Below, one piece after another: positions 51,104-59,744 of a DNA stretch of 64,000 nucleotides. The DNA is taken from the NCBI RefSeq assembly GCF_013409005.1, contig NZ_JACBZO010000001.1, forward strand, positions 992,001 through 1,056,000, written 5' to 3'. The first letter of the stretch is position 1. Each line of letters opens with the position of its first letter. Position numbers and translations under genes: made by a program. A model generated the notes under the pieces. It saw nothing but the letters and a program-made list of their open reading frames with translations. It ran no database searches and had not been told where the DNA came from. This stretch comes from Demequina lutea (GTDB taxonomy: Bacteria > Actinomycetota > Actinomycetes > Actinomycetales > Demequinaceae).

Positions 51104-53254
51104 TTACTCGCGGTATAGCGTGATCCGCTCGCCATCCCATCCGACGGTCACCTGGTCGCCCTCCGCGAGCCTGCCATCGACGATCTCCTTGGCCAACTCG
51201 TTGAGCACGCGGGTCTGGATGAGGCGCTTCAGCGGGCGCGCGCCAAACTGAGGATCGAAGCCATCGCGGGCCAGTGCCTCGCGCAACGACTTGTCGATGT
51301 GCAATTCGATTCCCTTCGCGTCCCGCAGGCGTGCCACTGTCTTGGCGATCTCCGTGTCTACGATGCCTTCCATGGCCGCAGGGCTGATGCGGTCGAACAC
51401 CACCACGTCGTCGAGCCTGTTGAGAAACTCGGGTCGGAATGCGCGCTTGAGCACAGCCATGAGGTTGGTCTCGAGGGTGTCGTGGTCCACGCCATCCCAC
51501 GCGAGCACCAGGTCGCTTCCCAGGTTGGACGTCATCACGATGATCGTGTTGGTGAAGTTGACGGTGCGGCCGTGGCCGTCGGTGAGGCGTCCGTCGTCAA
51601 GCACCTGCAGAAGCACGTTCCACACGTCAGGGTGGGCCTTCTCTACCTCGTCAAACAGGACGATGCTGTACGGTCGGCGCCGCACGGCCTCGGTGAGTTG
51701 GCCGCCCTGGTCGTAGCCGACATAGCCTGGGGGAGAGCCTATGAGCCGGCTCACCGCGTGTGACTCCATGTACTCGGACATGTCGATGCGGATCATGGAC
51801 CGCTCGTCGTCGAAGAGTTGTTCCGCAAGCGCGCGGGCAAGTTCCGTCTTGCCCACACCCGTTGGGCCAAGAAACAGGAATGAACCGATGGGCCGGTTTG
51901 CGTCTGCAAGACCAGCGCGGGCACGGCGGATCGCGTCGGCCACCGCAGTAATGGCACGATCCTGGCCGATGACGCGCGCATGTAGCCGTTGCTCCAGGTG
52001 CCCCAGTTTCTCGGACTCTTCGGTGAGGAGTTTTTCGACAGGCACGCCGGTCCACTTGGCGACCACGCCCGCGATGTCCTCGCCCGTGACCTCCTCGCGG
52101 AGCATGCGCTCCTCGGTGGGGATGGCGTCCAGTTCGGCCCTCGCGTCGGCGATGTCTCGCTCCGCCTGGGGGATCTCGCCGTATCGAATGCGGCCGGCCT
52201 TCTCCAATTCGCCAAGGCGCTCGGCGCGCTCCAACGCGCCCCTGAGCGACTCGACGGTCTCGGTGGCCGTGGATACCCGCACAATGAGGTCCTTCTCTCG
52301 CGCCCAACGCATGTTGAGGGCCTCGGACTCCGCCTTCAGGGCGGCGATGTCCTCGTCGATTTCGTCGCGGCGCACCTTGGCGTGCGGAGACTTGTCCTTG
52401 GCTACCTGAGTGCGTTCGATTTCGAGTTGCATGATGCGCCTGCGCGACCGGTCGAGTTCGATCGGCATGGAGTCAAGTTGCATCTTGAGTCCGCTTGTCG
52501 CCTCGTCAATGAGGTCCACCGCCTTGTCGGGCAGGAACCGATCCGAGATGTAGCGGTCGGAAAGGGTCGCTGCGGCGACGATCGCCTCGTCCGTGATCTT
52601 GACGCCGTGGTGGACCTCGTACTTTTCTTGGAGTCCGCGGAGAATCGCCACGGTGTCGTCGAGTGAGGGCTCGCCGACGAGTACGGGCTGGAAGCGTCTC
52701 TCCAGTGCGGAATCCGTTTCGATATGTTGGCGATATTCGTTGAGCGTTGTCGCTCCGATCATGCGTAGCTTGCCTCGCGCAAGCATCGGCTTGAGGATGT
52801 TGCCCGCGTCGACAGAACCCTCTGCCTTGCCAGCGCCAACGATCGTGTGGAGCTCGTCTATGAAGAGAATGATCCGGCCCTCAGAGGCTTCCACCTCGGC
52901 CAGGATCGCCTTGAGTCGCTCTTCGAATTGGCCTCGGTAGGCCGCGCCTGCCACCACGGAACTCATCGCGATTTCGATCACCTTGCGGTCCTTGAGGGAG
53001 GAGGGGACGTCGCCCGTGACGATGCGCTGGGCGAGGCCCTCGACGATGGCGGTCTTTCCCACTCCGGGTTCACCGATCAGCACCGCATTGTTCTTGGTGC
53101 GGCGTGTCAATACCTGCATCACTCGACGAATCTCCTCGTCGCGCCCGATGACGGGGTCGAGCGACCCTGCCTCGGCAAGCGCGGTGAAATCCTGGCCGAA
53201 TTGCTTGAGGGCGCTCGCCTGTTCGGCGGGGGCTTGGGGCATCTGGGTACTCAT
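51104..53254 (-). CDS. clpB: ClpB disaggregase without the N-terminal domain
   Basis: 716 residues against about 850-860 for full-length ClpB. It begins almost at NBD1: [33 protein letters not shown], then the coiled-coil M domain ([22 protein letters not shown] ... RERRxx-like stretch) and NBD2 with [27 protein letters not shown] and arginine fingers in [10 protein letters not shown]. It lacks the substrate-binding N domain, like the short ClpB isoform but here without an upstream extension. ATG at 53254. An HAIR operator lies 34 bases upstream, so HspR repression and heat induction are expected. Confidence 0.95.
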   Translation of the reverse strand: MSTQMPQAPAEQASALKQFGQDFTALAEAGSLDPVIGRDEEIRRVMQVLTRRTKNNAVLIGEPGVGKTAIVEGLAQRIVTGDVPSSLKDRKVIEIAMSSVVAGAAYRGQFEERLKAILAEVEASEGRIILFIDELHTIVGAGKAEGSVDAGNILKPMLARGKLRMIGATTLNEYRQHIETDSALERRFQPVLVGEPSLDDTVAILRGLQEKYEVHHGVKITDEAIVAAATLSDRYISDRFLPDKAVDLIDEATSGLKMQLDSMPIELDRSRRRIMQLEIERTQVAKDKSPHAKVRRDEIDEDIAALKAESEALNMRWAREKDLIVRVSTATETVESLRGALERAERLGELEKAGRIRYGEIPQAERDIADARAELDAIPTEERMLREEVTGEDIAGVVAKWTGVPVEKLLTEESEKLGHLEQRLHARVIGQDRAITAVADAIRRARAGLADANRPIGSFLFLGPTGVGKTELARALAEQLFDDERSMIRIDMSEYMESHAVSRLIGSPPGYVGYDQGGQLTEAVRRRPYSIVLFDEVEKAHPDVWNVLLQVLDDGRLTDGHGRTVNFTNTIIVMTSNLGSDLVLAWDGVDHDTLETNLMAVLKRAFRPEFLNRLDDVVVFDRISPAAMEGIVDTEIAKTVARLRDAKGIELHIDKSLREALARDGFDPQFGARPLKRLIQTRVLNELAKEIVDGRLAEGDQVTVGWDGERITLYRE

Positions 53255-53288
53255 GACGGTCCTCCCTACTCTCGGGCACAACTTTTAA

Positions 53289-53309
53289 CTTGAGTCGCCC
53301 ACGCTCAAG
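53289..53309. promoter_or_regulatory. HAIR element (HspR operator) of clpB
   Basis: CTTGAGT-N7-GCTCAAG matches the HspR-associated inverted repeat CTTGAGT-N7-ACTCAAG with one mismatch. It is positioned just before the clpB start on the opposite strand. Confidence 0.88.
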
Positions 53310-53487
53310 TTTACGTAGTCGGGAGGAGGATGGCAAGAGATGGCCGCCATGGCGGGGCTGTGGTGAGCACTCGAAGACCTTCTCGTCTCGCGGCAATCGA
53401 TGGAGGCGCACGCGGCACGGACGGGATTCGCTCGGGGGACGTACTTCCGCTATTCTTAACCGGCGCGTTCGATAGAACCGCTACTAG

Positions 53488-53560
53488 GGCCCCGTCGTCT
53501 AGCGGCCTAGGACACCGCCCTCTCACGGCGGCGGCGCCGGTTCGAATCCGGTCGGGGCTA
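53488..53560 (+). tRNA. tRNA-Glu (CTC)
   Basis: 73 bases: acceptor GGCCCCG paired with CGGGGCT (first pair G-U), D arm GTCTAGCGGCCTAGGAC, anticodon stem CCGCC/GGCGG with loop CTCTCAC (anticodon CTC, reading GAG), T arm GCCGG-TTCGAAT-CCGGT, discriminator A. CCA is not encoded. Confidence 0.95.
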
Positions 53561-53568
53561 CGATCTGA

Positions 53569-53591
53569 GCCCCTGCTTCGGCGGGGGCTTT
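53569..53591 (+). terminator. terminator of tRNA-Glu
   Basis: GCCCCTGC-TTCG-GCGGGGGC: 8-bp stem with a stable UUCG tetraloop (one G-U pair), followed by TTT. Confidence 0.8.
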
Positions 53592-53678
53592 GTCGTTTGT
53601 GAGGCCTTTGCTGAGAAGGGTATCCGTTGCGGTTGGCGGGCCGATAAGTTCGACAAGGAACTTGGGAGGCATGCAGTT

Positions 53679-54266
53679 GTGACGTTGGAACCGTACTTCG
53701 ACTCGACTCTCGATGCTGCGCGCGCAGGCGCCGGCTGGGCATGGGAAGTGCTCTACCGAGACCTCGCTGGCTCGGTCGCGGGATATCTGCGGGGTCGCGG
53801 CGCCGAGGAGGTAGAGGACCTCGTGTCGGAGACCTTCCTGAGCGTCGCCAAGGACGTTCACCGCTTCAAAGGCGGAGAGGGTGACTTCCGCAGCTGGGTG
53901 TTCACGATTGCCCATCGCCGGATGCAGGACGCGTGGCGGGCCAAGGGCAGGCAGGTGCCGATGCTCGACCGCGAGGACGCGGAGACGCTTGCAGAAAACA
54001 ACTGGCTCGGCGACGCCGAACACGATGCGATGACCGCGATGTCGCTCCTCGAGGTGCACGTGCTGATTGACCATCTCACCGCTGCGCAGCGTGACGTGGT
54101 GCTCCTGCGGGTGGTGGGGGACCTCTCGGTGGCGGAGACGGCGAAGGTGCTCCACACGTCGGAGGCGGCCGTGCGCGCGCTTCAGTCACGCGCCGTGCGG
54201 GACCTCCGCAAAAAAAACCTGGACGACCCGTCACACTTTGGCGCCGGCGAGCGATTACAGGATTGA
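53679..54266 (+). CDS. ECF sigma factor, first of a tandem pair
   Basis: 195 residues. Region 2: VEDLVSETFLSVAKDVHRF and FRSWVFTIAHRRMQDAWR. Region 4: LTAAQRDVVLLRVVGDLSVAETAKVLHTSEAAVRALQSRAVRDLRK. GTG start with gggagg 11 bases upstream. The DUF5667 protein starts one base after its stop. The second cassette (55358) encodes a clear paralogue: WAWExxYRDLAG, GYLRGRGAxEVEDLVSETFLSVA and RDVxLLRVVGDLSVAxTA are shared. Confidence 0.93.
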   Translation: MTLEPYFDSTLDAARAGAGWAWEVLYRDLAGSVAGYLRGRGAEEVEDLVSETFLSVAKDVHRFKGGEGDFRSWVFTIAHRRMQDAWRAKGRQVPMLDREDAETLAENNWLGDAEHDAMTAMSLLEVHVLIDHLTAAQRDVVLLRVVGDLSVAETAKVLHTSEAAVRALQSRAVRDLRKKNLDDPSHFGAGERLQD

Positions 54267-54267
54267 C

Positions 54268-55200
54268 ATGACTACTTCTCACTTGACTGATCGCGACATC
54301 GAGGCGGTGTTCGCGGGATCGACTATGCGCGAACCAGAGTTGGTCGCGATTCAAGAACTGTTCTCGTCCATGAGGGAGACGCTCGTCGTCGATCCGCCTG
54401 CGGACCACGTCTCTGCGTTTGCTGCCGTGCTAGCGCAAGCGGCGATTGACGCTCCGCCCATGGCGAAGGCCAAGGCGTCGAATTCGTGGCGCAAGAGGCT
54501 TGTCGCGATAGGCGTCGCAGTGGGAATTTCCGCGTTCGGCGTGGCCGGTGCCGCAGTGGCGAACGAGGCCGCGCCTGGCGACACTCTCTACGGTGTGGAT
54601 AAGGCGCTTGAATCGGTGGGAATCCTGGATGGCGGCACGAGTGAGCGGTTGCAGGAGTCCCAGGTTCTTGCCAGCCGAGGTGATGTGAACGGCGCGGTCG
54701 CGCTCACCGCGAAGGCGCTTGACGCGGACGGGCAACATGAGGCGGCTGTGGCACTCGAGCGTGCGGTGGTCGCGGTGAAATCGCAGTCTTCCGGCGGCGA
54801 CGTTCGTGCGCAGGTGTCGAGCATGCTCGCGTGGATGTCGCAGCAGAAGCGAGGCGCCGACTTTGGGGCGCAAGTCAGCGAACACGCCAAGGAAATTGCC
54901 TCCGCGAACGCGCACTCCAAGGCGAATCCGCCTGCTGAGCCTGGTAGCAAGGCCAATCCGCCTGCTGAGCCTGGTAGCAAGGCGAATCCGCCTGCTGAGC
55001 CTGGTAGCAAGGCGAATCCGCCTGCTGAGCCTGGTAGCAAGGCCAATCCGCCTGCTGAGCCTGGTAGCAAGGCGAATCCGCCTGCTGAGCCTGGTAGCAA
55101 GGCCAATCCGCCTGCGGATCCTGGTAGCAAGGCCAATCCGCCTGCGGATCCTGGTAGCAAGGCGAACCCGCCCGCTCCCGCCGACGGCAAGAAGTCCTAG
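54268..55200 (+). CDS. DUF5667 membrane protein with decapeptide repeat tail (cassette 1)
   Basis: 310 residues. A cytoplasmic part of about 75 residues (TDRDIEAVFAGSTMREPELVAIQ), one helix (about 78-98, RLVAIGVAVGISAFGVAGAAVA), the DUF5667 signature AAPGDTLYGVDKALESVGI, a helical extracellular domain and then eight tandem SKANPPA(E/D)PG units (residues 217-296) before a basic end. Position right after the sigma gene points to an anti-sigma or sensor role; no zinc-binding motif is seen. The Pro/Lys-rich tail may thread the wall. Repeat number is likely variable between strains. Confidence 0.82.
   Translation: MTTSHLTDRDIEAVFAGSTMREPELVAIQELFSSMRETLVVDPPADHVSAFAAVLAQAAIDAPPMAKAKASNSWRKRLVAIGVAVGISAFGVAGAAVANEAAPGDTLYGVDKALESVGILDGGTSERLQESQVLASRGDVNGAVALTAKALDADGQHEAAVALERAVVAVKSQSSGGDVRAQVSSMLAWMSQQKRGADFGAQVSEHAKEIASANAHSKANPPAEPGSKANPPAEPGSKANPPAEPGSKANPPAEPGSKANPPAEPGSKANPPAEPGSKANPPADPGSKANPPADPGSKANPPAPADGKKS
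54916..55155 (+). repeat. eight 30-bp coding tandem repeats
   Basis: Unit TCCAAGGCGAATCCGCCTGC followed by TGAGCCTGG(T) on a 30-bp period; copies differ at one to three bases (GCG/GCC, GAG/GAT). A ninth degenerate unit follows. Codes for SKANPPAEPG six times and SKANPPADPG twice. Confidence 0.95.
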
Positions 55201-55253
55201 GCGACAATCGCGTTGGTCGTATCCGACGAGGCCACGGTGCCTTCAACTTGAGT

Positions 55254-55281
55254 AGCGCGGGTTCGCATCCGGTAGGGGTTT
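55254..55281 (+). repeat. tRNA-Glu 3'-end-like remnant
   Basis: AGCGCGGGTTCGCATCCGGT and the next eight bases match the last 28 bases of the tRNA-Glu gene (53533-53560) at 22 positions, including the T-loop TTCG and ATCCGGT. The 5' two thirds of a tRNA are not recognisable. It lies before the second sigma cassette, at the place corresponding to tRNA-Glu in front of the first. Confidence 0.55.
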
Positions 55282-55357
55282 CTTAGGTGCTCAACCGGCG
55301 ATAGTCGCCCAATGACGGTCAACGTGAGGCCCCAATCGGCCTAACCGCGAGGTAGAC

Positions 55358-55912
55358 GTGACACTCAAGGAACAGTTCGCTTCGACGCTTGCTGCGGCGC
55401 GCACTGGCGCGCCGTGGGCTTGGGAATCCATCTACCGAGATCTCGCGGGTGTGGTGGGAGGCTATCTTCGTGGACGCGGCGCCCCGGAGGTCGAGGACCT
55501 CGTGTCCGAAACGTTCCTCAGCGTCGCCAGGGACATTCACTCGTTCTGCGGAGACGAGTCCGCATTCCGTTCCTGGGTCTTCACTATCGCGCATCGAAGG
55601 ATGCTAGACGCGTGGCGGTCGCAGGGCCGTCGAGTGCCTATCGCGGATGGCGAGGATGCTCAGCATCGCGCTGAGCGCAAGTGGCGAGGTGACGTAGAGG
55701 ACGAGGCGATGAACTCGATGTCGGCGGTGGAGGCGGAGGCTCTCATGGGCCACCTCACCAGGGCGCAACGCGACGTCATTCTGCTCCGCGTCGTGGGGGA
55801 CCTGTCGGTCGCACAGACCGCGCGGATCCTCGACACGTCCGAAGGCGCGGTGCGGGCGCTCCAGAACCGAGCGTTGCGAGAGCTCAGAAAGGTCGTGGGC
55901 GAGGATGCGTAA
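55358..55912 (+). CDS. ECF sigma factor, second of a tandem pair
   Basis: 184 residues, paralogue of the sigma factor at 53679 over its whole length: WAWESIYRDLAGVVGGYLRGRGAPEVEDLVSETFLSVARDIHSF (split here by family landmarks), FRSWVFTIAHRRMLDAWR and RAQRDVILLRVVGDLSVAQTARILDTSEGAVRALQNRALRELRK. GTG start, gaggtag upstream. Followed by its own DUF5667 partner. Divergence sits mainly in the linker between regions 2 and 4. Confidence 0.93.
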   Translation: MTLKEQFASTLAAARTGAPWAWESIYRDLAGVVGGYLRGRGAPEVEDLVSETFLSVARDIHSFCGDESAFRSWVFTIAHRRMLDAWRSQGRRVPIADGEDAQHRAERKWRGDVEDEAMNSMSAVEAEALMGHLTRAQRDVILLRVVGDLSVAQTARILDTSEGAVRALQNRALRELRKVVGEDA

Positions 55913-55946
55913 CGGATTCGGACCGCACGGCGATGACAGGGGTGAA

Positions 55947-56909
55947 ATGGAAAACAACCCACCCTTTGCAGAGCGCGACGCGGATGCCGCAGTCAGCGGT
56001 CGAGTTCCAGTTGACCCGGAACTCGTCGCGGTTCAACGTGCGCTCTCGCACATGAAGGAGGCCCTCATCATGGAGCCAAACACAGAAGTCATTTCCGCAC
56101 ACGCCGCTCAGTTTGCCGCTGCGGTACCCCCGCCCACCTCTGCGCCTCACGTGCGTCGCGGGTCACCTTGGCGTCGTCGGGCTGTCGCGGCAGTCGCGGT
56201 GGCTGCTGTCTCTGTCTTTGGCGTGGCGGGAGCCGCAGCTGCAAACCAGGCCGCGCCTGGCGATGCCCTTTATGGTGTGGACAAGGCGCTCGAATCGGTG
56301 GGAATCCTGAACGGCGGCACGAGCGAGCGTTTGCAGGAGTCCAAAGTTCTTGCCAGCCGAGGCGATGTGGCAGGCGCGGTCGCGCTAAGCACCAAGGCGC
56401 TTAACGCGGACGGGCAACACGCGGCGGCGGTGGCCCTCGAGCGTGCGGTGATTGCAGCGAAATCACAGTCTTCAGGCAACGACGTTCGTGCGCAGGTGTC
56501 CAGCATGCTGGCGTGGATGTCGCAGCAGACGCGAGGCGCGGACTTTGGGGCGCAGGTGAGCCAACACGCGAAGGAGATCGCCGCGAACGCGAAGGCGAAC
56601 GGCACAGCGAATGCCAAGGCGAACGGCAAAGCAAATGCCAAGGCGAACGGCAGCGCGAACAGCAGCGCGAACGCCAACGCCAACGTGGACGCTAACCCGA
56701 CTGCTGCGCCCGGTAGCGACGCGAACCCGACTGCTGCGCTCGGTAGCGACGCGAACCCGACTGCTGCGCTCGGTAGCGACGCGAACCCGGCTGCTGCGCC
56801 CGGTAGCGAGGCGAATCCGGCTGCTGCGCCCGGTAGCGAGGCGAACCCGGCTGCTGCGCCCGGTAGCGAGGCGAACCCGACGGCATCGGCTCACGGCAGG
56901 AAGCCCTAG
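55947..56909 (+). CDS. DUF5667 membrane protein with low-complexity repeat tail (cassette 2)
   Basis: 320 residues, paralogue of the 54268 product: N-terminal FAERDADAAVSG and PELVAVQRAL, one helix (AVAAVAVAAVSVFGVAGAAAA), AAPGDALYGVDKALESVGI, GGTSERLQES and RAQVSSMLAWMSQQTRGADFGAQVS. The tail differs: first Asn/Ala/Lys-rich units (NAKANG), then six decapeptides (D/E)ANP(T/A)AA(P/L)GS. The ATG at 55947 aligns with the start of the first copy and has agggg upstream; an ATG at 55905 would overlap the sigma gene. Probable regulator of the sigma factor before it. Confidence 0.82.
   Translation: MENNPPFAERDADAAVSGRVPVDPELVAVQRALSHMKEALIMEPNTEVISAHAAQFAAAVPPPTSAPHVRRGSPWRRRAVAAVAVAAVSVFGVAGAAAANQAAPGDALYGVDKALESVGILNGGTSERLQESKVLASRGDVAGAVALSTKALNADGQHAAAVALERAVIAAKSQSSGNDVRAQVSSMLAWMSQQTRGADFGAQVSQHAKEIAANAKANGTANAKANGKANAKANGSANSSANANANVDANPTAAPGSDANPTAALGSDANPTAALGSDANPAAAPGSEANPAAAPGSEANPAAAPGSEANPTASAHGRKP
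56688..56867 (+). repeat. six 30-bp coding tandem repeats
   Basis: Period 30 bases, unit (GAC/GAG)GCGAACCC(G)ACTGCTGCGCCCGGTAGC-like, coding DANPTAAPGS and variants. The decapeptide frame A-N-P-x-A-x-P-G-S-x is the same as in the first cassette (ANPPAEPGSK), so both arrays derive from one ancestral repeat. An Asn/Ala/Lys-rich repeat stretch precedes it. Confidence 0.92.
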
Positions 56910-57083
56910 GCGGTACTCACCGCGGTCGTGTCTGACGCGGCTTCGCCGCGCCAACGAAGCCCGCGGCCGGGCCCGTCACAAAGAGGTTGGCGTCGGCTGC
57001 GGGGTTCGTGCCTGCCAAGAAACGCAAGGGTCAGCACGCATGCCGACGCCCCACTGTGGCCGGGACGCGTCACGAGGGGAACG

Positions 57084-57518
57084 TCAGGCTCGCACGTCCC
57101 CGATTGACGCGAGACGCGATCTCCACAGCGCCACGAGGTCGGCGGGCGGAACTCCGCAAGCGGGATCCTCCGCGCGCATTCTGGGGCGTCGGGAGGCGAC
57201 ATATCGATAGGCCGCATCGCGCAGGAAGCGGGGAACAACGCGAATGCCCGCGACCACGCGCCACGGCCACGGCAATCCCCTGGCCACCGCAATGATCGCT
57301 CCCGAACGCACGTGGGCGGTCCCGTCCCACACGAGCAGGGTCGATGCGGTGATCCGGGAGTCAAGCCCGGCCGCGGCAACAACGGCGGCACCCACGTCGC
57401 CCGCCGAACCGGCAATGAGGAAATGGCCGCGGGCATCGTGGCGGATGAGCCACGCCACGAAGCCATTGCACAGGGCGCACTCGCCATCGAAGACGACGAT
57501 GGGGGAAGGGTTGCTCAC
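57084..57518 (-). CDS. DCC family (DUF393) thiol-disulfide oxidoreductase-like protein
   Basis: 144 residues. The defining motif VVFDGECALCNGFVAWLIRHD holds Cys14 and Cys17 (CxxC after the D-G start). WPWRVVAGIRVVPRFLRDAAYRYVASRR is the typical second half. The family has a thioredoxin-like fold but few studied members. Soluble. It is the last of a set of minus-strand genes downstream of flavodoxin copy 1, 20 bases apart. Confidence 0.9.
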   Translation of the reverse strand: MSNPSPIVVFDGECALCNGFVAWLIRHDARGHFLIAGSAGDVGAAVVAAAGLDSRITASTLLVWDGTAHVRSGAIIAVARGLPWPWRVVAGIRVVPRFLRDAAYRYVASRRPRMRAEDPACGVPPADLVALWRSRLASIGDVRA

Positions 57519-57538
57519 CAGGACAGGCTAGGCGAGCC

Positions 57539-58048
57539 CTAGCGCAGTGTCGCTAGGCGGGCGCCCCACGCCGACGCTCTGGCAAGTTCTCCCTCGCGCA
57601 ACAGACTCGCCGTCTGGTGGATTTCCCGTCGATTGATGACCACGAAACCGGCTCCCCGGTCGATGAGCCGGCGTCCGCGCGCCTTGAGAAGCCGCTCTAG
57701 GGCACTCACGCCACCGCGGCCGACCAGTCCCGAAATTCGGGTGTCGAATGCGGCTGCCGGCGCGTCGCTGTATGGCAATTCGGCGACCCAGTCCCTCATG
57801 AGCGGATGGCCGACCTCAGCAGGAACCTCTCCCGGCCCGATGGGATGTGCGCCCACGCTATCGAGTGAACGCACGGTGGGCAGAGTCATCGCATGCACGG
57901 GTGCGCCGACGACAAGAAGGGTGGCGGATGCCGCAACGTCTGGTGTGATCTCTTGAGTGCTTCCCACCCTAGTACCAGGGCCGATGCTTTCTGCGATGGC
58001 TCTCGCCACGGCGGCAGTGTTCCCCCAAAGAGACTCGAAGACCACCAT
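57539..58048 (-). CDS. flavodoxin-like protein, copy 1
   Basis: 169 residues. FMN phosphate loop near the N-terminus: VVFESLWGNTAAVARAIAE (T/S-x-T-G-N-T variant with SLWGNTA). LLVVGAPVHAMTLPTVRS and FDTRISGLVGRGGVSALERLLKARGRRL are the later core strands. Colinear with the protein at 59142, so a paralogue. The start is uncertain: ATG 58048, or GTG/TTG up to five codons earlier. It follows the adenosine deaminase relic. Confidence 0.82.
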   Translation of the reverse strand: MVVFESLWGNTAAVARAIAESIGPGTRVGSTQEITPDVAASATLLVVGAPVHAMTLPTVRSLDSVGAHPIGPGEVPAEVGHPLMRDWVAELPYSDAPAAAFDTRISGLVGRGGVSALERLLKARGRRLIDRGAGFVVINRREIHQTASLLREGELARASAWGARLATLR

Positions 58049-58120
58049 TGCGACCACACCCAAGGTGTAGCCGGAGCGTGCCGCATCGGCGCGGGACCAA
58101 GGTCCAGTGGCCGCCTTCTC

Positions 58121-59088
58121 TCAGCCGCGAAGCGCCGCGTCGAGCGCCGTGATCTCGCCGAGGAAGCGGGCTCGAAGCGCCGCCTTTGTGTCGTCGTCGC
58201 AGAAGGCTCCGGTGACGCCCGCGAGCGCAATGGCGCGCGCCTCGTCGAGTCCGAGGCCGAGTGCGGGCGGCGCCTCTTGGAACTCGCGCGCCAGGCTGGT
58301 CCGGAAGAAGACGGCATCGTCGGTGGAGAAGCTGACGTTGAGGCCCTCGCGGACCATGCGCGCGATCCGGTGCGAGGGGTCGAGGGGCCATCCCGAACAG
58401 ATCGTCGTCGACACGGGAGTGCATGCGAATGGAATCTGGTTGTCCCTGGCGCGAGCCGTGAGTTCCGCGTCCTCGACAATCATGTAGCCGTGGTCGATCC
58501 TGTCGACGTTCAGCACGTCCATGGCCACCCTGACGTTTCCCGCGCCGTCGACGGGGCGCTCGCCCGCGTGTGCCGTCGTCTTGAAGCCCGCCCGGTGGGC
58601 GAGCGCGTAGGCATCGGCAAATCGTCCGGGGTCTTCGGTGAGTTCTGGGGTGAGGTCGTCTTGACCGAGAGCCGCGACCTCGGGGTACGGATTGGCGATC
58701 ATCGTGCGGACCAATTCGACGGCATCGGCGGCGCTATCACGGCGATTGATGCCGATGATGAGGCGGAATCCCACTCCCAGGTCGGCCTCGGCCGCGCGCA
58801 GCCCGGAGATGATCGGGTCGAGCAATTGTCGATAGGTGAATCCCTTGGGGGCGAAGTACTGGGGGTTGATTGCGTATTCGCGGTATCTGAGGGCGCCATC
58901 GGCGACTGCGGCCCTCACCCCGTCGTAGGCGACCCGCTCAAGGTCCGCACCGGTGGTGAGGACGTCGGTGGCAGCGCGACGCCCTCGCGTTCGGCGAGAG
59001 CGATCAGGCGTGCGGCCGACATCGTCGACACGAAGTGGCAGTGAAGTTCGGTCTTTGGAAGTAGCCGCAGGTAGTCGAGGGAATCCAC
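58121..59088 (-). pseudogene. add: adenosine deaminase gene broken by an internal deletion and frameshift
   Basis: The N-terminal part (YLRLLPKTELHCHFVST with the HxH metal motif, up to REGVALPP) is in one frame. The remainder (DVLTTGADLERVAYDG, TTAHAGERPVDG, DRIDHGYMI, VSFSTDDAVFF) is in another. Compared with the family about 35 to 40 residues between the first helix and the helix starting GADLERV are missing, so a deletion not divisible by three is the simplest explanation; the junction lies at about 58960-58980. Apart from this, all metal and catalytic motifs persist, so the lesion is recent or an assembly error. Start taken as GTG 59088. Confidence 0.8.
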
Positions 59089-59141
59089 CCTGATATCAAA
59101 GCACTCGCACACCTTGAGGTGTGCGTTCAGGGGGCACGCGG

Positions 59142-59663
59142 CTACAGGGCGAGCACCGCGAGTTCGGCGCCCCATTGGCGGGCGCGCTCGATTTCACCCT
59201 CCCGCAACATGCTTGCGGCCGACTTGGGGTTCTTCTCGTTGGCGATGAGGAACCCTTGCGAGACGTGAGCAACTCTGAAGCCCTTTGACTCCAGCAACTT
59301 CTCGATCTTGCTCGCGCCGCCCCTGCCGAGGGGTCCACGAACGCGCGTGTCGAACGCCGCCGCGATTCCGGTGCCCGATTGAATGCGTGCGAGCCAATCG
59401 CGCACCGGCGGCTGGTCCAGCTCGGGCTCGAGGTCGCCTGGCGCGACGCGGCGCGTGGCCACCGACGCCTTGGTGCCGCTCGTGGGCAGCCCGAATGCGT
59501 GGACGGGCGCGCCCACGACAAGGAGGTCGACCGTTGCGGCCTCCGCAGGATCGATCTCGCCCGTGTGCGCGACCCTCGTATTGGGCCCGATGCCCTCCGC
59601 AATGGCATGAGCGATTGCTGCGGTGTTTCCCCACAGGGATTCGTAGACGACAAGAGCGTTCAT
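59142..59663 (-). CDS. flavodoxin-like protein, copy 2
   Basis: 173 residues. VVYESLWGNTAAIAHAIAEGI gives the FMN phosphate loop, then DLLVVGAPVHAFGLPTSGTK, AFDTRVRGPLGRGGASKIEKLLESKGF and a C-terminal helix REGEIERARQWGAELA. Paralogue of the protein at 57539; the two flank the adenosine deaminase relic in the same orientation. An electron-transfer or quinone-related role is possible but unproven. Confidence 0.87.
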   Translation of the reverse strand: MNALVVYESLWGNTAAIAHAIAEGIGPNTRVAHTGEIDPAEAATVDLLVVGAPVHAFGLPTSGTKASVATRRVAPGDLEPELDQPPVRDWLARIQSGTGIAAAFDTRVRGPLGRGGASKIEKLLESKGFRVAHVSQGFLIANEKNPKSAASMLREGEIERARQWGAELAVLAL

Positions 59664-59744
59664 TGACCCGTCCGAGTATGAGGAGTCCGCGTGGTGCGGA
59701 CGTGACCCCTCATTGTTGCGCGCCTGAGCCTCCCCGACACTTTT

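Noticed and set aside
54916-55155. Regular 30-bp repeats that could suggest a CRISPR array
   Set aside because: There are no spacers between units, the repeats keep one reading frame inside a membrane protein gene, and no cas genes are present.
56688-56867. Second 30-bp periodic array considered as CRISPR or integron-like repeats
   Set aside because: Contiguous in-frame coding units with no spacers; explained by decapeptide repeats.
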